Assembly: GCA_021842465.1 (NCBI GenBank)
Contig: JAKBZN010000010.1
Location: forward strand, 1 to 64,000
DNA from: Pseudomonadota bacterium
Lineage (GTDB): Bacteria; Pseudomonadota; Gammaproteobacteria; Burkholderiales; Burkholderiaceae_F
Direction: 5' to 3'
DNA length: 64,000 nucleotides
Below the pieces are notes generated by a model, which did no database searches, was not told where the DNA came from, and saw nothing but the letters and a program-made list of their open reading frames with translations. A program made the translations under genes and the position numbers. Positions 42,982-53,306 of this stretch are shown here, in pieces (within the stretch, counting starts at the first letter, position 1; the number at the start of each line of letters is the position of its first letter).

Positions 42982-44994
42982 ATGCGATACGCGCGGGTGA
43001 TCGTCGATCTGCCGATCGACCAGCCGCTCGATTATCGGCTCCCGGAGCAGCCGGTTTCCCTCGGTTCCGTCTGGGCGGTGCCGGTCGGCCGGCGCAAGCA
43101 GGTCGGGATCGTCGTCGGCTTCGCTGCCGAAAGCGGAATCGACCCGGCGCGCGTCCGGCCGCTAGGGGAGCCGTTGTGGGACGGCCTCCACCTCCCGCCG
43201 AAGTGGCTCGACCTCTGTCGCTTCGCCGCCGACTATTACCACTATGCCTGGGGCCAGGTTGCCCTGCCGGCATTGCCGCCGCGCTTGCGGCGCCCGCCCG
43301 GAAAGCGGAAGTCCGCCGCGGCGGATGGCGCGGCCGCGCCGTCGGCCGAGCCATCCTCGCCGGACGTGCGTCCGACCCTGCGCGCCGAGCAGGCGGAAGC
43401 GATCCAGGCGCTGACGGCGGCGCAGGGCTTCGTCCCGCACCTCCTGTTCGGCGTCACCGGCAGCGGGAAGACCGAGGTCTATCTCGGCGCGATCGAGCGG
43501 GTGTTGGCCCGGGAACCCAGCCAGGTCCTGTTCCTCGTGCCCGAAATCAACCTCACGCCGCAACTGCAGGGCCGGCTGGCGCGGCGGTTTCCAACGGCGT
43601 CCATCGTCAGTCTGCACAGCGGGATGACTCCCGGAGAACGGGCCGCGGCGTGGATTCAGGCGCACGAGGGCCGCGCCCGGATCGTGCTGGGCACGCGGAC
43701 CGCCGTGTTTGCGTCGGTTCCCCATCTTGCGCTGATCGTGGTCGACGAAGAGCACGACGCGTCGTTCAAGGCCCAAGGCGGCGTGCCGTACTCGGCGCGG
43801 GATCTGGCGGTGAAGCGGGCGCAGATCGAAGCGGTGCCCATCGTGCTCGGATCGGCGACCCCGGCGCTCGAAACCTGGCAGCACGCCCAGCATGGCCGCT
43901 ACCGCCTGTTGGCGCTGGCGCAGCGTGCCGGCGCGCACGGCGTGCCGCCGGCGATCGAGGCGGTCGACCTGAATCGCTACCCGCCGGAACAGGGTTTGTC
44001 GGCTCCGGTGCGGGAAGCGGTCGCCGCCGCGCTGGAGCGTAGTGAGCAAGCGCTCATTTTCCTGAATCGCCGCGGATTTGCTCCGGTTCTGCGCTGCGGC
44101 GCCTGCGAGTGGTTATCCCGTTGCCCCCACTGTGATGCGTTCGCCGCCTACCATAAGGCGGGGGCGGCGCTGCGCTGCCACCACTGCGGATGGAGTGCCC
44201 GAATCCCCGCATCGTGTCCCGATTGTGGCAACCAGGACCTCGAGCCGGTGGGCCAGGGAACGCAGCGCATCGAGGAAACCCTCCGCGAGGCCTGGCCGGA
44301 GGCGCGGATCGCCCGCATCGATCGCGACAGCACCCGCGGCGCGCGGGGGCTGCAGCATGCCGAGGCGGCATTCGACGCCGTCCACGCCGGCGAGGTCGAC
44401 ATCCTCGTCGGCACCCAGATGGTCGCGAAGGGGCACGACTTCCAGCGCGTGAGCGCGGTGGGCATCCTCAATGCCGATGCCCAGCTCGTCGCCGCCGACT
44501 TTCGGGCGCCGGAGCGTCTGTTCGCGCTGCTCACCCAGGTGGCGGGGCGCGCGGGGCGCGCCGGCCAGCAGAGCCGGGTGCTGGTGCAGACGCGATATCC
44601 CCAGCATCCGCTGTTCGCGGCGCTGGCCCGCAACCGTTTCGCCGAGTTCGCCCAGGAGCAATTGGAGGAGCGGTCCGCGGCACGGATGCCGCCGTTCGTG
44701 TACCAGGCGTTGTTGCGCGCCACGGCACGGACCCTCGATGCCGCGCTGGCGTTTCTGGAAGCGGCGGCCCGGACGGGGGGCGAGCTTGCCGGCCGCCACG
44801 GCGTCACGCTGTACGACGCGGTGCCGATGCCGCTGGCGCGCCTGGCGTCCGAATCGCGCGGCCAACTGCTGGTGGAGGCTGCGCGCCGGGCCGATCTGCA
44901 CGGGTTTCTCGACGCCTGGCTGCCGGCCTTGCGGGAGCGGGGCAGCGGCGGCGTCCTACGCTGGGACCTGGAAGTCGACCCGCAGTCGGTTTGA
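42982..44994 (+). CDS. priA: Primosomal protein N' (replication restart helicase PriA)
   Basis: The 670-residue helicase reloads the replisome at stalled forks. Its order is: N-terminal 3'-end-binding domain (MRYARVIVDLPIDQPLDYRL), helicase P-loop GVTGSGKTEVY, DEAH-type VVDEEHDASF, the zinc-binding Cys cluster (CGACEWLSRCPHC, CHHCGW, CPDCGN) and motif VAGRAGRAGQ. The start is ATG 42982, which gives the standard N-terminus; the GTG at 42955 is less likely. Two DnaA boxes precede it. Confidence 0.96.
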   Translation: MRYARVIVDLPIDQPLDYRLPEQPVSLGSVWAVPVGRRKQVGIVVGFAAESGIDPARVRPLGEPLWDGLHLPPKWLDLCRFAADYYHYAWGQVALPALPPRLRRPPGKRKSAAADGAAAPSAEPSSPDVRPTLRAEQAEAIQALTAAQGFVPHLLFGVTGSGKTEVYLGAIERVLAREPSQVLFLVPEINLTPQLQGRLARRFPTASIVSLHSGMTPGERAAAWIQAHEGRARIVLGTRTAVFASVPHLALIVVDEEHDASFKAQGGVPYSARDLAVKRAQIEAVPIVLGSATPALETWQHAQHGRYRLLALAQRAGAHGVPPAIEAVDLNRYPPEQGLSAPVREAVAAALERSEQALIFLNRRGFAPVLRCGACEWLSRCPHCDAFAAYHKAGAALRCHHCGWSARIPASCPDCGNQDLEPVGQGTQRIEETLREAWPEARIARIDRDSTRGARGLQHAEAAFDAVHAGEVDILVGTQMVAKGHDFQRVSAVGILNADAQLVAADFRAPERLFALLTQVAGRAGRAGQQSRVLVQTRYPQHPLFAALARNRFAEFAQEQLEERSAARMPPFVYQALLRATARTLDAALAFLEAAARTGGELAGRHGVTLYDAVPMPLARLASESRGQLLVEAARRADLHGFLDAWLPALRERGSGGVLRWDLEVDPQSV

Positions 44995-45129
44995 TGGCTT
45001 GCGATGACTTGCCCCCGGCAGCCCGCGCGCGCCCGATGTCGCAGCGCCCTGTCTGCCGGCGACCGAACCACGCGGCGGGTCAGGTACACTTCGCCTTTGC
45101 GCGGCGAATTTTCCCGCGCCGCATCACAC

Positions 45130-45205
45130 GCGCCCGTAGCTCAGTGGATAGAGTATTGGCCTCCGAAGCCAAGGGTCGCAGGTTCGACTCCTGCCGGGCG
45201 CGCCA
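45130..45205 (+). tRNA. tRNA-Arg (anticodon CCG)
   Basis: A 76-nt cloverleaf: acceptor GCGCCCG with CGGGCGC, D arm around GCTCAGTGGATAGAG, anticodon stem TTGGC/GCCAA with loop CTCCGAA (anticodon CCG), T arm GCAGG-TTCGACT-CCTGC, and an encoded CCA end at 45203-45205. It reads CGG codons, which are frequent in this GC-rich genome. No integrase gene is next to it. Confidence 0.96.
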
Positions 45206-45223
45206 CCCGCATTTCCCGACGAT

Positions 45224-45424
45224 CTATCTCCGCCACAGCCATAGGATCAGCGAGATCACGATCGAGATGACGATGCTCGTCGCCAGCGGGAAGTAGACGT
45301 CCATCCCGTTGCGGTGGATGTGGATGTCCCCGGGCAGGCGGCCGAACGGCAGCCGCGAAAGCCACGGCCAGAGCGTCCCCAGCAGCAGCAAGAGCAACCC
45401 GATCCCGATCAGCAAACGGCCCAT
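45224..45424 (-). CDS. DUF2905 small membrane protein
   Basis: The 66-residue protein has two membrane helices (about 4-22 and 46-63) separated by the family motif LPFGRLPGDIHIHR. DUF2905 proteins are widespread and uncharacterised. It starts at ATG 45424 and ends 18 bp from the tRNA-Arg gene, on the opposite strand. Confidence 0.92.
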   Translation of the reverse strand: MGRLLIGIGLLLLLLGTLWPWLSRLPFGRLPGDIHIHRNGMDVYFPLATSIVISIVISLILWLWRR

Positions 45425-45477
45425 GCAAGCATCCCGCGCGGCAAGACTCCGCGGGGATGATGCTACAAAACCGCGCG

Positions 45478-46245
45478 CTAGAGATAGCGGTACACGGTGG
45501 AATAGTAGAGTTCGCCCACCGGGCTGGTGAGCACCCGCCGCCGCATGCGCTGCAGCAGGTGGAGTCGGTCCAGCCGCCGGGTGTATGGACCGATCTGGGA
45601 AGCCGCCCCCAAAACGGGGTCTTCCTCGACGACGGCCGGCTGCAGGACACCGATGCGCGGACGGAGGGGGCCGCCGCGCCCGCCGAGGAAGTGGTCGATC
45701 GGCAGCCGGATCCGGCGCCGGGATTTGCCGCCGTCCCCGCCCGAGTCCGGACTCTCGGCGAAGAAGCGCTCGACATAGGCGCGCGTCACGACATATCCCC
45801 AGGTGTTGAGGATCACCCCGACGGGTTCGTGGATCCGCAGGCCGCCGCACTGCACGAAGCGACGTTGCGAAACGTTGCGGGAGGACGTGCCCAGGTACAC
45901 CAGGTCGAAGCGGTCCTGCGTCGACAGGACGTGCAGCGCGTGTCCGAACTGCGGCGCCAGCCGCAGATCGTCTTCGATCACGGCGCAGGCGGGATGCCCG
46001 GACCGGCGCAACCGGTCCCAGGCGCACAGATGGGAGAGCCAGCAGCCGACCTCGGCATTGCTCAGGGTCTTGGCGCTGAACTGGAATCCCGGTGCGCGGG
46101 CGGCGATTTCGCGTCGCACGCCGTCGCCGTCGGCGTGACGAAGATCCACGCCGACCCGCTCGAAGGCGAGGCCGAGCTTGTCGAGCTGCCGCGCCATCGC
46201 GACGCGCCGGGCGGCGGCGGTTTCGAGATTGATGAGTACGAGCAT
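45478..46245 (-). CDS. Glycosyltransferase family 25 protein
   Basis: The 255-residue protein starts MLVLINLETAAARRVAMARQ, matching the GT25 opening (I-N-L-x-x-x-x-R). It continues with LSNAEVGCWLSHLCAWD (the GExGCxxSH motif) and ACAVIEDDLRLAP, whose Glu-Asp-Asp holds the donor-sugar metal. Such enzymes add galactose or similar residues to lipopolysaccharide or related glycans. No other glycan genes are nearby, so the acceptor is unknown. An upstream ATG gives eight more residues. Confidence 0.87.
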   Translation of the reverse strand: MLVLINLETAAARRVAMARQLDKLGLAFERVGVDLRHADGDGVRREIAARAPGFQFSAKTLSNAEVGCWLSHLCAWDRLRRSGHPACAVIEDDLRLAPQFGHALHVLSTQDRFDLVYLGTSSRNVSQRRFVQCGGLRIHEPVGVILNTWGYVVTRAYVERFFAESPDSGGDGGKSRRRIRLPIDHFLGGRGGPLRPRIGVLQPAVVEEDPVLGAASQIGPYTRRLDRLHLLQRMRRRVLTSPVGELYYSTVYRYL

Positions 46246-46368
46246 GATGTGCGGCGGGAATGGTGGCAAGCGCGCGTGACCGGGTGGTTACCACGGTGTC
46301 GCGGCGCATTCCGGGGCTCCCGGCGGCGTCCGCGTGTATGCTTCCACGCTTGCAACCGGAGTCGGAAC

Positions 46369-46782
46369 ATGAGCACCGCCAGCCCCGAACCTTCCTCGCC
46401 GGAATCGCAGTCCGCCGCGCGCACGCAGGCACCCAGCCCCACCGAAATCACCGTGCATTCGGGCTCGCGGGTGCTGGAAATCGCCTTCGATGACGGCAAT
46501 CGGTTCCGCCTGCCCTTCGAGTTCCTGCGTGTGTACTCCCCCTCTGCCGAGGTGCGCGGTCATGGCCCCGGCGAGGAGGTGCTGCAGACCGGCAAGCGCG
46601 ACGTGACGATCGAGTCGGTGGACACCGTCGGGCTGTACGCCCTGCAGCCGGTGTTTTCCGACGGCCACGATTCGGGCCTGTACTCCTGGGAGTACCTCTA
46701 TGGCCTGGGACTGCACCAGGATGCCCTCTGGCAAGATTATCTCGACCGCCTGGCCGCGGCGGGCGCATCCCGCGACGCATGA
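46369..46782 (+). CDS. DUF971-domain protein
   Basis: The 137-residue protein has a disordered Ser/Pro/Glu N-terminus (about 1-25). A DUF971 fold follows: [22 protein letters not shown] and [21 protein letters not shown]. This domain is also the N-terminal part of gamma-butyrobetaine hydroxylases. In betaproteobacteria it often precedes ubiE; here its stop overlaps the ubiE start by four bases, so it may take part in, or be co-regulated with, ubiquinone synthesis. Confidence 0.9.
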   Translation: MSTASPEPSSPESQSAARTQAPSPTEITVHSGSRVLEIAFDDGNRFRLPFEFLRVYSPSAEVRGHGPGEEVLQTGKRDVTIESVDTVGLYALQPVFSDGHDSGLYSWEYLYGLGLHQDALWQDYLDRLAAAGASRDA

Positions 46783-47519
46783 ACGACGAATCCACCACCC
46801 ATTTCGGCTTCACCCAGGTTCCCGAGGCCGAGAAGGCCCGGCGCGTCGCGAGCGTGTTCGATTCGGTCGCGTCGCGCTACGACCTGATGAACGACGTCCT
46901 GTCCGGCGGCCTGCACCGCGCCTGGAAGGCGTTTGCGGTTGCGCAGGCCGCGGTGCGCCCGGGCATGCGGATCCTCGACGTGGCCGGTGGCACCGGCGAC
47001 ATGACGCGTGCGTTCGCGCGCCGCGTCGGGCCGCGCGGCGGGGTCGTGCTGACCGACATCAACGGCGCCATGCTGACGGAAGGACGCGACCGGCTGCTTG
47101 ACGAAGGCATCGTGGCCGAGGCGGTCCGCTGCGACGCCGAGCAGTTGCCTTTTGCCGACCGGCGGTTCGATCGCGTCATCGTGGCGTTCGGCCTGCGCAA
47201 CATGACGCACAAGGACCGTGCGCTCGCGGAAATGCGCCGCGTGCTCAAGCCGGGAGGCATGCTCCTGGTGCTGGAGTTCTCCCGCGTCTGGGCGCCGCTG
47301 GCGCCGGTCTACGACGCCTATTCGATGAAGATCATGCCCTGGCTCGGCGAGCGGATCGCGGGCGACGCGGAGAGCTACCGGTATCTTGCCGAATCGATCC
47401 GCGTGCATCCTCCGCAGAAGGACCTCGCGCGCATGATGGAAGAGGCCGGCCTGGCGCGCGTGCGCTGGTTCAATTTCACGGCGGGGATCTGCGCGCTGCA
47501 CACCGGATACCGGATATGA
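46779..47519 (+). CDS. ubiE: Ubiquinone/menaquinone C-methyltransferase UbiE
   Basis: The 246-residue C-methyltransferase has [20 protein letters not shown], motif [16 protein letters not shown], a [20 protein letters not shown] segment and FSRVW...[13 protein letters not shown]: all family signatures. It is translationally coupled at both ends, overlapping DUF971 and ubiJ by four bases. Confidence 0.97.
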   Translation: MNDESTTHFGFTQVPEAEKARRVASVFDSVASRYDLMNDVLSGGLHRAWKAFAVAQAAVRPGMRILDVAGGTGDMTRAFARRVGPRGGVVLTDINGAMLTEGRDRLLDEGIVAEAVRCDAEQLPFADRRFDRVIVAFGLRNMTHKDRALAEMRRVLKPGGMLLVLEFSRVWAPLAPVYDAYSMKIMPWLGERIAGDAESYRYLAESIRVHPPQKDLARMMEEAGLARVRWFNFTAGICALHTGYRI

Positions 47520-48169
47520 ATCCCTGGGATCGTCCTTTGGATCGTCTGGCCGCGCAGGCCGTCGTGGGCTGGTACCAGCGCCTGCTCGCGCGGGAATCGT
47601 GGGCGCGGGCGGCATTGGACGCCTACGCGGGCCGCGTGGCGCGGATCGAAGTCGGGTTCGTCTGCCTCGAACTGCGCATTCTCCCGGGAGGAGGCCTCGC
47701 CGCCGGCGGCGAAGGCCGTGCGCCGGATGTGACCGTCGCGGCCAACCCGGCCGCGGTCGCCCAGGCTTGGGCCGATCCGTCCTCCGCGCGTCGCGATCTT
47801 CGCATCGAGGGCGATGTCGACTTCGCACAGGCGTTGATCGACGTGCTGCAGAAGCTGCGTCCCGACCCGGCGGAGGACCTGTCGCGGTTCGTCGGCGACA
47901 TCGCGGCCGAGCGGATCGTCAACACCCTGCGGGCGGTGCTGGAGCAGGCCCGCGACGTCGCGTGGCGCGCTGCGCGGCAGGGGGCGGACTACCTGGTCGC
48001 CGAGAATCCCATGCTGCTCGGCACGCAGGAATTCGTGCAGCATCGGATCGAACTGGCGGCGTTGTTGGAACGGGTTGATCTCCTCGAGCGCCGTGCCGGC
48101 GCACTCGATCGGAAAGGCGATTCCCCGCCCCGCCCGGGTGCGGGGCAAGGGGTGAGGGGCGTCGACTGA
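47516..48169 (+). CDS. ubiJ: UbiJ, SCP2-domain ubiquinone synthesis accessory factor
   Basis: The 217-residue protein has an N-terminal SCP2-like lipid-binding domain (about 10-115; [35 protein letters not shown]). A helical C-terminal domain carries [20 protein letters not shown]. UbiJ binds hydrophobic ubiquinone intermediates in the cytosolic Ubi complex. Its position between ubiE and ubiB is the standard order and supports the call. Confidence 0.92.
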   Translation: MNPWDRPLDRLAAQAVVGWYQRLLARESWARAALDAYAGRVARIEVGFVCLELRILPGGGLAAGGEGRAPDVTVAANPAAVAQAWADPSSARRDLRIEGDVDFAQALIDVLQKLRPDPAEDLSRFVGDIAAERIVNTLRAVLEQARDVAWRAARQGADYLVAENPMLLGTQEFVQHRIELAALLERVDLLERRAGALDRKGDSPPRPGAGQGVRGVD

Positions 48170-49737
48170 TGCGGCGATTGCTGCGGCTGTTGCGCATCGC
48201 CTGGATCGGGATGCGCTACGGTCTGGATCAGATTGCGCTGTCCAATCTCAAGCATCCGCTGCTCGTGCGGTGGGCGCGGATCGCGGCCATCGGCCGCCGG
48301 CTCGATGCGCCGCGGGCCGTACGAGTGCGCCTGGCGCTCGAAAGCCTGGGACCGATCTTCGTCAAGTTCGGGCAGATGCTGTCGACCCGCCGCGATCTCG
48401 TGCCCGAGGATCTCGTCGACGAGCTGGCCAAGCTCCAGGACCGCGTGCCACCGTTCGATCCCGACATGGCGGTGCGCGAGATCGAGCGCGGCCTGGGCCG
48501 GCCGCTGGGCGAGATCTTCACCAGTTTCGATCGCACGCCGGTTGCGAGCGCCTCGATCGCGCAGGTGCATTTCGCCGTGCTGGGGCCGGGGCCGCTGCAA
48601 GGTCGGCCGGTCGCGGTGAAGGTGCTGCGCCCGGACATGCTCCGGGTCATCGATCGCGATCTGGAACTGATGGAGATCGCCGCCACGCTGGTCGAGCGGC
48701 TGTGGCACGACGGCAAGCGCTTGCGCCCGCGCGAGGTCGTGGCGGAATTCCGCAAGGTGCTCCACGACGAACTGGACCTCACCCGCGAAGCGGCGAACGC
48801 CTCGCAGCTGCGGCGGAATTTCGAGAATTCCACCCTGTTGCGGGTGCCCGAAATGTATTGGGACTATTGCTGCGGCAACGTCATCACGATGGAGCGCATG
48901 CACGGCATCCCGATCGGCCGGATCGATGCGTTGCGCGCCGCCGGCATCGACCTGAAGAAGCTTTCCCGCGATGGCGTGGAGATCTTCTTCACCCAGGTGT
49001 TCCGCGACGGATTCTTCCATGCCGACATGCACCCCGGAAACATCTCGGTGGGCGTCGGCGGCGCCGACTTCGGCCGCTACATCGCGCTCGATTTCGGCAT
49101 CGTGGGCACGCTCACCGACGTCGACCGGAACTACCTCGCGCGCAATTTCCTTGCCTTCTTCCGCCGCGACTATCGCGCGGTGGCGCAGACGCACGTCGAA
49201 TCCGGCTGGGCGCCGCCGGGCACGCGCGTCGATGAACTCGAGAGCGCGGTGCGCGCGGTGTGCGAACCGATCTTCGATCGCCCGCTCAAGCAGATCTCGT
49301 TCGGCCATGTGCTGTTGCGCCTGTTCGACGCATCGCGGCGTTTCAACATCGAAATCCAGCCGCAACTCGTGCTGTTGCAGAAGACCCTGCTCAACATCGA
49401 GGGCCTGGGCCGGCAGCTCGATCCCGATCTGGATCTCTGGCGTACCGCCAAGCCGTTCCTGGAAAGCTGGATGCACCGGCAGGTCGGATGGCGCGGCCTG
49501 CGGGAACGAACGATCGCCGAAGCGGCGGCCTGGAGCCAGATGCTGCCGAAGATCCCGCGCCTGGTGCACGACGCCCTCGCCCGCGAAGACCACAGCGCCG
49601 CGATGCTTGCCGAGATCACCCGGCTGCGGGGCGCACAGGAGCAGCAGACCAGGCTGCTCGCGCTGCTCGCCGTCGCGCTGGGAACCCTGGCGGCGATGGC
49701 CGCATGGTATTTGCTGGGATTGCCCTTGCCCGGATAA
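48169..49737 (+). CDS. ubiB: UbiB, ABC1/ADCK-family protein kinase-like protein
   Basis: The 522-residue protein has [20 protein letters not shown] (KxGQ motif), the Ala-rich loop [13 protein letters not shown], the Lys in [25 protein letters not shown] and ALDFGIVG (DFG-like). One or two membrane helices end the protein (about 495-518). UbiB has ATPase activity needed for ubiquinone synthesis. It starts on the ubiJ stop codon. Confidence 0.96.
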   Translation: MRRLLRLLRIAWIGMRYGLDQIALSNLKHPLLVRWARIAAIGRRLDAPRAVRVRLALESLGPIFVKFGQMLSTRRDLVPEDLVDELAKLQDRVPPFDPDMAVREIERGLGRPLGEIFTSFDRTPVASASIAQVHFAVLGPGPLQGRPVAVKVLRPDMLRVIDRDLELMEIAATLVERLWHDGKRLRPREVVAEFRKVLHDELDLTREAANASQLRRNFENSTLLRVPEMYWDYCCGNVITMERMHGIPIGRIDALRAAGIDLKKLSRDGVEIFFTQVFRDGFFHADMHPGNISVGVGGADFGRYIALDFGIVGTLTDVDRNYLARNFLAFFRRDYRAVAQTHVESGWAPPGTRVDELESAVRAVCEPIFDRPLKQISFGHVLLRLFDASRRFNIEIQPQLVLLQKTLLNIEGLGRQLDPDLDLWRTAKPFLESWMHRQVGWRGLRERTIAEAAAWSQMLPKIPRLVHDALAREDHSAAMLAEITRLRGAQEQQTRLLALLAVALGTLAAMAAWYLLGLPLPG

Positions 49738-49798
49738 TCGCTCCCGGAAACCGTACCCGTCCCTTTCCCGCCAACGGGAGAGGGGGAAGGATCAGATC

Positions 49799-51184
49799 AT
49801 GAACATCGTCATCCTCGCCGCCGGTCAAGGCAAGCGCATGCGCTCCGCACGGCCCAAGGTCCTGCATCCGATCGCCGGCAAGTCGATGCTTGCGCGGGTG
49901 GTCGAAACGGCGCGCGAGACCGCGCATCTCAGCGGCTCCGGCGCGCGCATCGTGGTGGTGGTCGGGCACGGCGCGGAAGAGGTGCGGTCCCACTTCGCGT
50001 CCCAGCCGGATCTGCAGTTCGTCGAGCAGCAGCCGCAGTTGGGAACGGGGCACGCGGTGCTGCAGGCCCTGCCCTGGATGGCCGACGACGTGCCCACGCT
50101 CGTGCTGTACGGCGACGTGCCGCTGGTGCGGGCGCAGACCCTCGCCGCGCTGCTCGACTCGGCGGGCGACGGCGTGAGCCTGCTCACCGTGAACCTGGCC
50201 GACCCGACCGGATACGGCCGGATCATCCGCGAGAGCATTCACGGCGGCGGCGAGGTGCATGCCATCGTCGAGGAGCGCGACGCCAACGACGCGCAGCGGC
50301 GCATCACGGAAGTGAACACCGGCATCCTCGTCGCGCCCACGGGGCGTTTGCGGCACTGGCTGGCGGGCCTGTCGAATCAGAATGCGCAAGGGGAGTACTA
50401 CCTGACGGACATCGTCGCCGCGGCCCGCCGCGACCATGTTCCGGTTACCGCGAGCGTGGTCGCGGATCCCGACGAAACGCTGGGCGTGAACAGCAAGGCC
50501 CAGCTTGCCCATCTCGAGCGGGTCTTCCAGCAGCGCACGGCGCAATCGCTGCTCGATGCGGGCGTGACGCTCGCCGACCCGGCGCGCATCGACGTGCGCG
50601 GCAGCCTGACGACGGGTGCGGACGTGTTCATCGATGTCGGCTGCGTGTTCGAGGGGACGGTGGCCCTGGCCGATGGCGTTCAGGTCGGGCCCTATTGCGT
50701 CTTGCGCGACGTCGTGGTCGGCAACGATACGGTGATCCACGCGTTTTCGCACTTCGATGGCGCGCACATCGGCGCCGACGTCGTCGCAGGACCGTTCGCG
50801 CGGCTGCGCCCCGGTGCGCGCCTGGACGATGCGGTGCACATCGGCAACTTCGTCGAGGTCAAGGCGAGCCACCTCGAGCGTGGCGCCAAGGCCAACCACC
50901 TGGCTTACGTCGGCGACGCCCACGTCGGCGCGCGCACCAACATCGGCGCGGGCACCATCTTCGCCAACTACGATGGGGCGAACAAGCACCGCAGTGAGTT
51001 GGGGGCGGACGTGCACGTGGGCAGCAACTCGGTGCTGGTGGCGCCGGTTCGCGTCGGCGAGGGTGCCACCATCGGTGCCGGTTCGACGGTCACGCGCGAC
51101 GTGCCGGCACGCAAGCTCACCGTCGCCCGCGCTCGCGCGGTGACGGTCGAGGGCTGGAACCGGCCGCAGAAGAAACCGCGCTGA
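49799..51184 (+). CDS. glmU: Bifunctional GlmU (UDP-GlcNAc synthesis)
   Basis: The 461-residue enzyme acetylates glucosamine 1-phosphate and then makes UDP-GlcNAc for peptidoglycan and LPS. The uridyltransferase domain begins [20 protein letters not shown]; the C-terminal left-handed beta-helix (about 250-450) has hexapeptide repeats and [20 protein letters not shown] plus [19 protein letters not shown]. It starts at ATG 49799, although the frame stays open far upstream inside ubiB. Confidence 0.97.
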   Translation: MNIVILAAGQGKRMRSARPKVLHPIAGKSMLARVVETARETAHLSGSGARIVVVVGHGAEEVRSHFASQPDLQFVEQQPQLGTGHAVLQALPWMADDVPTLVLYGDVPLVRAQTLAALLDSAGDGVSLLTVNLADPTGYGRIIRESIHGGGEVHAIVEERDANDAQRRITEVNTGILVAPTGRLRHWLAGLSNQNAQGEYYLTDIVAAARRDHVPVTASVVADPDETLGVNSKAQLAHLERVFQQRTAQSLLDAGVTLADPARIDVRGSLTTGADVFIDVGCVFEGTVALADGVQVGPYCVLRDVVVGNDTVIHAFSHFDGAHIGADVVAGPFARLRPGARLDDAVHIGNFVEVKASHLERGAKANHLAYVGDAHVGARTNIGAGTIFANYDGANKHRSELGADVHVGSNSVLVAPVRVGEGATIGAGSTVTRDVPARKLTVARARAVTVEGWNRPQKKPR

Positions 51185-51223
51185 GCCGCCAGGCACTGGA
51201 TGTCTGCGCGGTACGCGGCGTGC

Positions 51224-51426
51224 CTGGATTGCTTCGGGCTGCGCCCTCGCAATGACGGCCGGTCATCGCGGCCCCGTGCTTACGTTCGTCATCGCAGCCC
51301 GGCGGTTGCGCTCGTCACCCCAACTCGGCGGTTGCCCTGGTCATCGCAGCCCCGCGGTTGCGCTCGTCATCGCAGCCCCGCGGTTGCGCTCGTCATCGCG
51401 AGGCCCGTAGGGCCGTGGCGATCCAG
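51224..51426. repeat. Mosaic repeat locus 3
   Basis: Same layout as locus 2: a left arm from CTGGATTGCTTCGGGC to CTCGCAATGACG, a middle of tandem units, and a right arm from GTCATCGCGAGGCCC to GGCGATCCAG. The middle units are 26 bp, GTCATCGCAGCCCCGCGGTT plus GCGCTC, with two near-perfect and two or three degenerate copies. It fills the gap between the convergent glmU and S1/P1 nuclease genes; no gene is seen in it. Confidence 0.88.
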
Positions 51427-51474
51427 AGCCGCGCGACCCCCGGGTCGCACCGGCCATGATCCGGTTCAGCCCGG

Positions 51475-52383
51475 CTATCGGCCGAGCGCGATGTTCAGCA
51501 GATACGCCAGCCGCGCTCCCGCCAGCGCCAACTGCGCTTGCGCCACCGATTCCGAGCGCATCACGTAGGACCGCGAAAGCGTGATCGTCCGGCGCGGCGG
51601 CGGGCCATCGCAGGAAATGCCGGGAAGGTCGAGCGCAACGGTGCGCGCCAGCGCGAACGACTCCGGTCCCCATGCCGACGGCGGTTCCTCCACCCGCTGC
51701 GGGGCCTCCGCACGCGCCAACCGGATCAGCCGCTGCAGCGACGCTCGCGGGATCCAGTCTCCCTCGGGGTGGAGCGCGAGCGCCACCACGCGGCTGTCCC
51801 AGAAGGCGTGCAGCGACAGCTTGTCGTGCTTGCGTCGGTGCGCGCCGCGGAAGCGCCGTCCCCGCAGGCGCACCCGGATCCGATTGCCGCCGGCAGCGTA
51901 ATCGACCTCGTGTAACGGCTGGTGGATGTCGGCCGCAAGATGCACGATCCACTTGAGGGCTTCTTCGCGCTCCGATTGCGGACGGTTCCGGTCGCGCAGG
52001 ACCGCCAGCATCCGGCCGATTTCGGCCGTCGCACAGGCGTCTTGCGGGCACCAAGACCGCATGTCGCGGTCGCCGCCGCATAGCGGCCGGTTGTCAAAAT
52101 GCCAGCGCGGACGATCCTGCGGGCCGCCGCGGATCCGGTCGGCCCAATCGGCGACCGCCGCCAGGCTTTTGCGTCCGGATGGCCGGCCTTCGCGATCGCG
52201 GTCGCTGCGCAGCAGTTCGGCGACGGCGGCCTTGGCTTGGACATCGAGCAGGGCATCGGCGATGGCGCCGACCGCCCGGTGCCCGACCGGGCCCCAGGCC
52301 TGCGCACACCAAGGAACCCCGGCGAGCGCGAGCGCCAGCGCAAGAGAACGCGCACGGCTGAGCGTCCTTGCCGCGCGCGGCAT
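51475..52383 (-). CDS. S1/P1-family secreted nuclease
   Basis: The 302-residue precursor has a signal peptide (about 1-29) and a mature N-terminal Trp in AWGPVGHRAVG, whose backbone and side-chain His bind zinc. Further ligands are visible: VADWADRIR, WHFDN, HLAADIHQPLHEVDY and HDKLSLHAFWDSRVV. Such enzymes degrade single-stranded DNA/RNA in the periplasm or medium and may supply phosphate or nucleosides. The gene is 23 bp downstream of the ROK kinase gene on the same strand. Confidence 0.92.
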   Translation of the reverse strand: MPRAARTLSRARSLALALALAGVPWCAQAWGPVGHRAVGAIADALLDVQAKAAVAELLRSDRDREGRPSGRKSLAAVADWADRIRGGPQDRPRWHFDNRPLCGGDRDMRSWCPQDACATAEIGRMLAVLRDRNRPQSEREEALKWIVHLAADIHQPLHEVDYAAGGNRIRVRLRGRRFRGAHRRKHDKLSLHAFWDSRVVALALHPEGDWIPRASLQRLIRLARAEAPQRVEEPPSAWGPESFALARTVALDLPGISCDGPPPRRTITLSRSYVMRSESVAQAQLALAGARLAYLLNIALGR

Positions 52384-52406
52384 GCGCGCGCCGGCGCCGT
52401 CGGCGC

Positions 52407-53306
52407 TCAACGATGCGGCCAGAGCCATGCCGCGCCGCGCACGCCGCTCGAATCGCCGTGAACGGCGCGGACGAACCGCGTGTCGAGGTGATCCGAAAAC
52501 GCATACCGTCCGACGCACGTTCCGAGTCCCTCGTACAGGGCGTCGATGTTGGAAAGACCGCCGCCGAGTACGACCACGTCGGGGTCGAGAACGTTGACGA
52601 CCGTCGCGAGGCTGCGGGCGAGCCGATCCTGGTAGGTGCGCAGACATCGTTGCGCCGGCTCTTCGCCGGCTTGCGCGGCGGCCGCGATTTCCGCTCCACT
52701 GCGGGCCTGCCCGGTCTGGGTCCGATACTCCCGCTGCAGTCCGTCCCCCGAAAGGAACGTTTCGATGCAGCCTGTCTTCCCGCAATAACAGGGTGGACCC
52801 GGCCGCTCTTCGTCGCGGGCCCACGGCAGCGGGTTGTGACCCCATTCCCCGGCGATCCGGTTGCGCCCGATGAGGCAGCGCCGTTCGACCACCAGGCCGC
52901 CACCGACGCCGGTGCCGAGGATGATCCCGAAGACGACATCGTGACCGGCGCCGCCACCATCGATGGCCTCGGAGAGTGCGAAGCAATTGGCGTCGTTCTC
53001 CGTCCGGATGGCCCGCCCCAGTTTGCGTGCGAGGTCCTCCGGTACGGCACGCCCATTCAGGACGGTGCTGTTCGAGTTCTTGACCAGGCCGGTCCGGGAA
53101 GAAGTCGCACCGGGCAGCCCGACCCCGATCGTTCCGCGTTCCCCGAGATCGGCTTCGATGCGCTGAACCAGTTGCGCGATCGCGTCCAGGGTCGCTTCAT
53201 AGTCGCCCTTGGGCGTCATCACCCGTTGTCGCCGCAGAACGGTACCGTCTTCGTCCAACGCAATCGCTTCGATTTTGGTCCCGCCGACGTCGATGCCGAT
53301 TCTCAT
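52407..53306 (-). CDS. ROK-family sugar kinase
   Basis: The 299-residue kinase starts MRIGIDVGGTKIEAIALDED, the ATP phosphate loop. The ROK signature is GIILGTGVGGGLVVERRCLI; the zinc site appears as GEWGHNPLPW followed by CYCGKTGCIETFLSG. The catalytic Asp lies in RTENDANCFALSEA. This pattern fits bacterial N-acetylglucosamine/fructokinase (MAK)-type ROK enzymes, probably phosphorylating a free hexose; the substrate is uncertain. It likely shares a transcript with the downstream nuclease. Confidence 0.92.
   Translation of the reverse strand: MRIGIDVGGTKIEAIALDEDGTVLRRQRVMTPKGDYEATLDAIAQLVQRIEADLGERGTIGVGLPGATSSRTGLVKNSNSTVLNGRAVPEDLARKLGRAIRTENDANCFALSEAIDGGGAGHDVVFGIILGTGVGGGLVVERRCLIGRNRIAGEWGHNPLPWARDEERPGPPCYCGKTGCIETFLSGDGLQREYRTQTGQARSGAEIAAAAQAGEEPAQRCLRTYQDRLARSLATVVNVLDPDVVVLGGGLSNIDALYEGLGTCVGRYAFSDHLDTRFVRAVHGDSSGVRGAAWLWPHR

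Noticed and set aside
45130-45205. tRNA-Arg as attachment site of a genomic island
   Set aside because: No integrase and no repeated tRNA 3' end found nearby; the genes on both sides are ordinary chromosomal ones.
48971-49798. N-terminal extension of GlmU inside ubiB
   Set aside because: The frame is open by chance; the standard GlmU start is at 49799 and the upstream part has no homology-like pattern.
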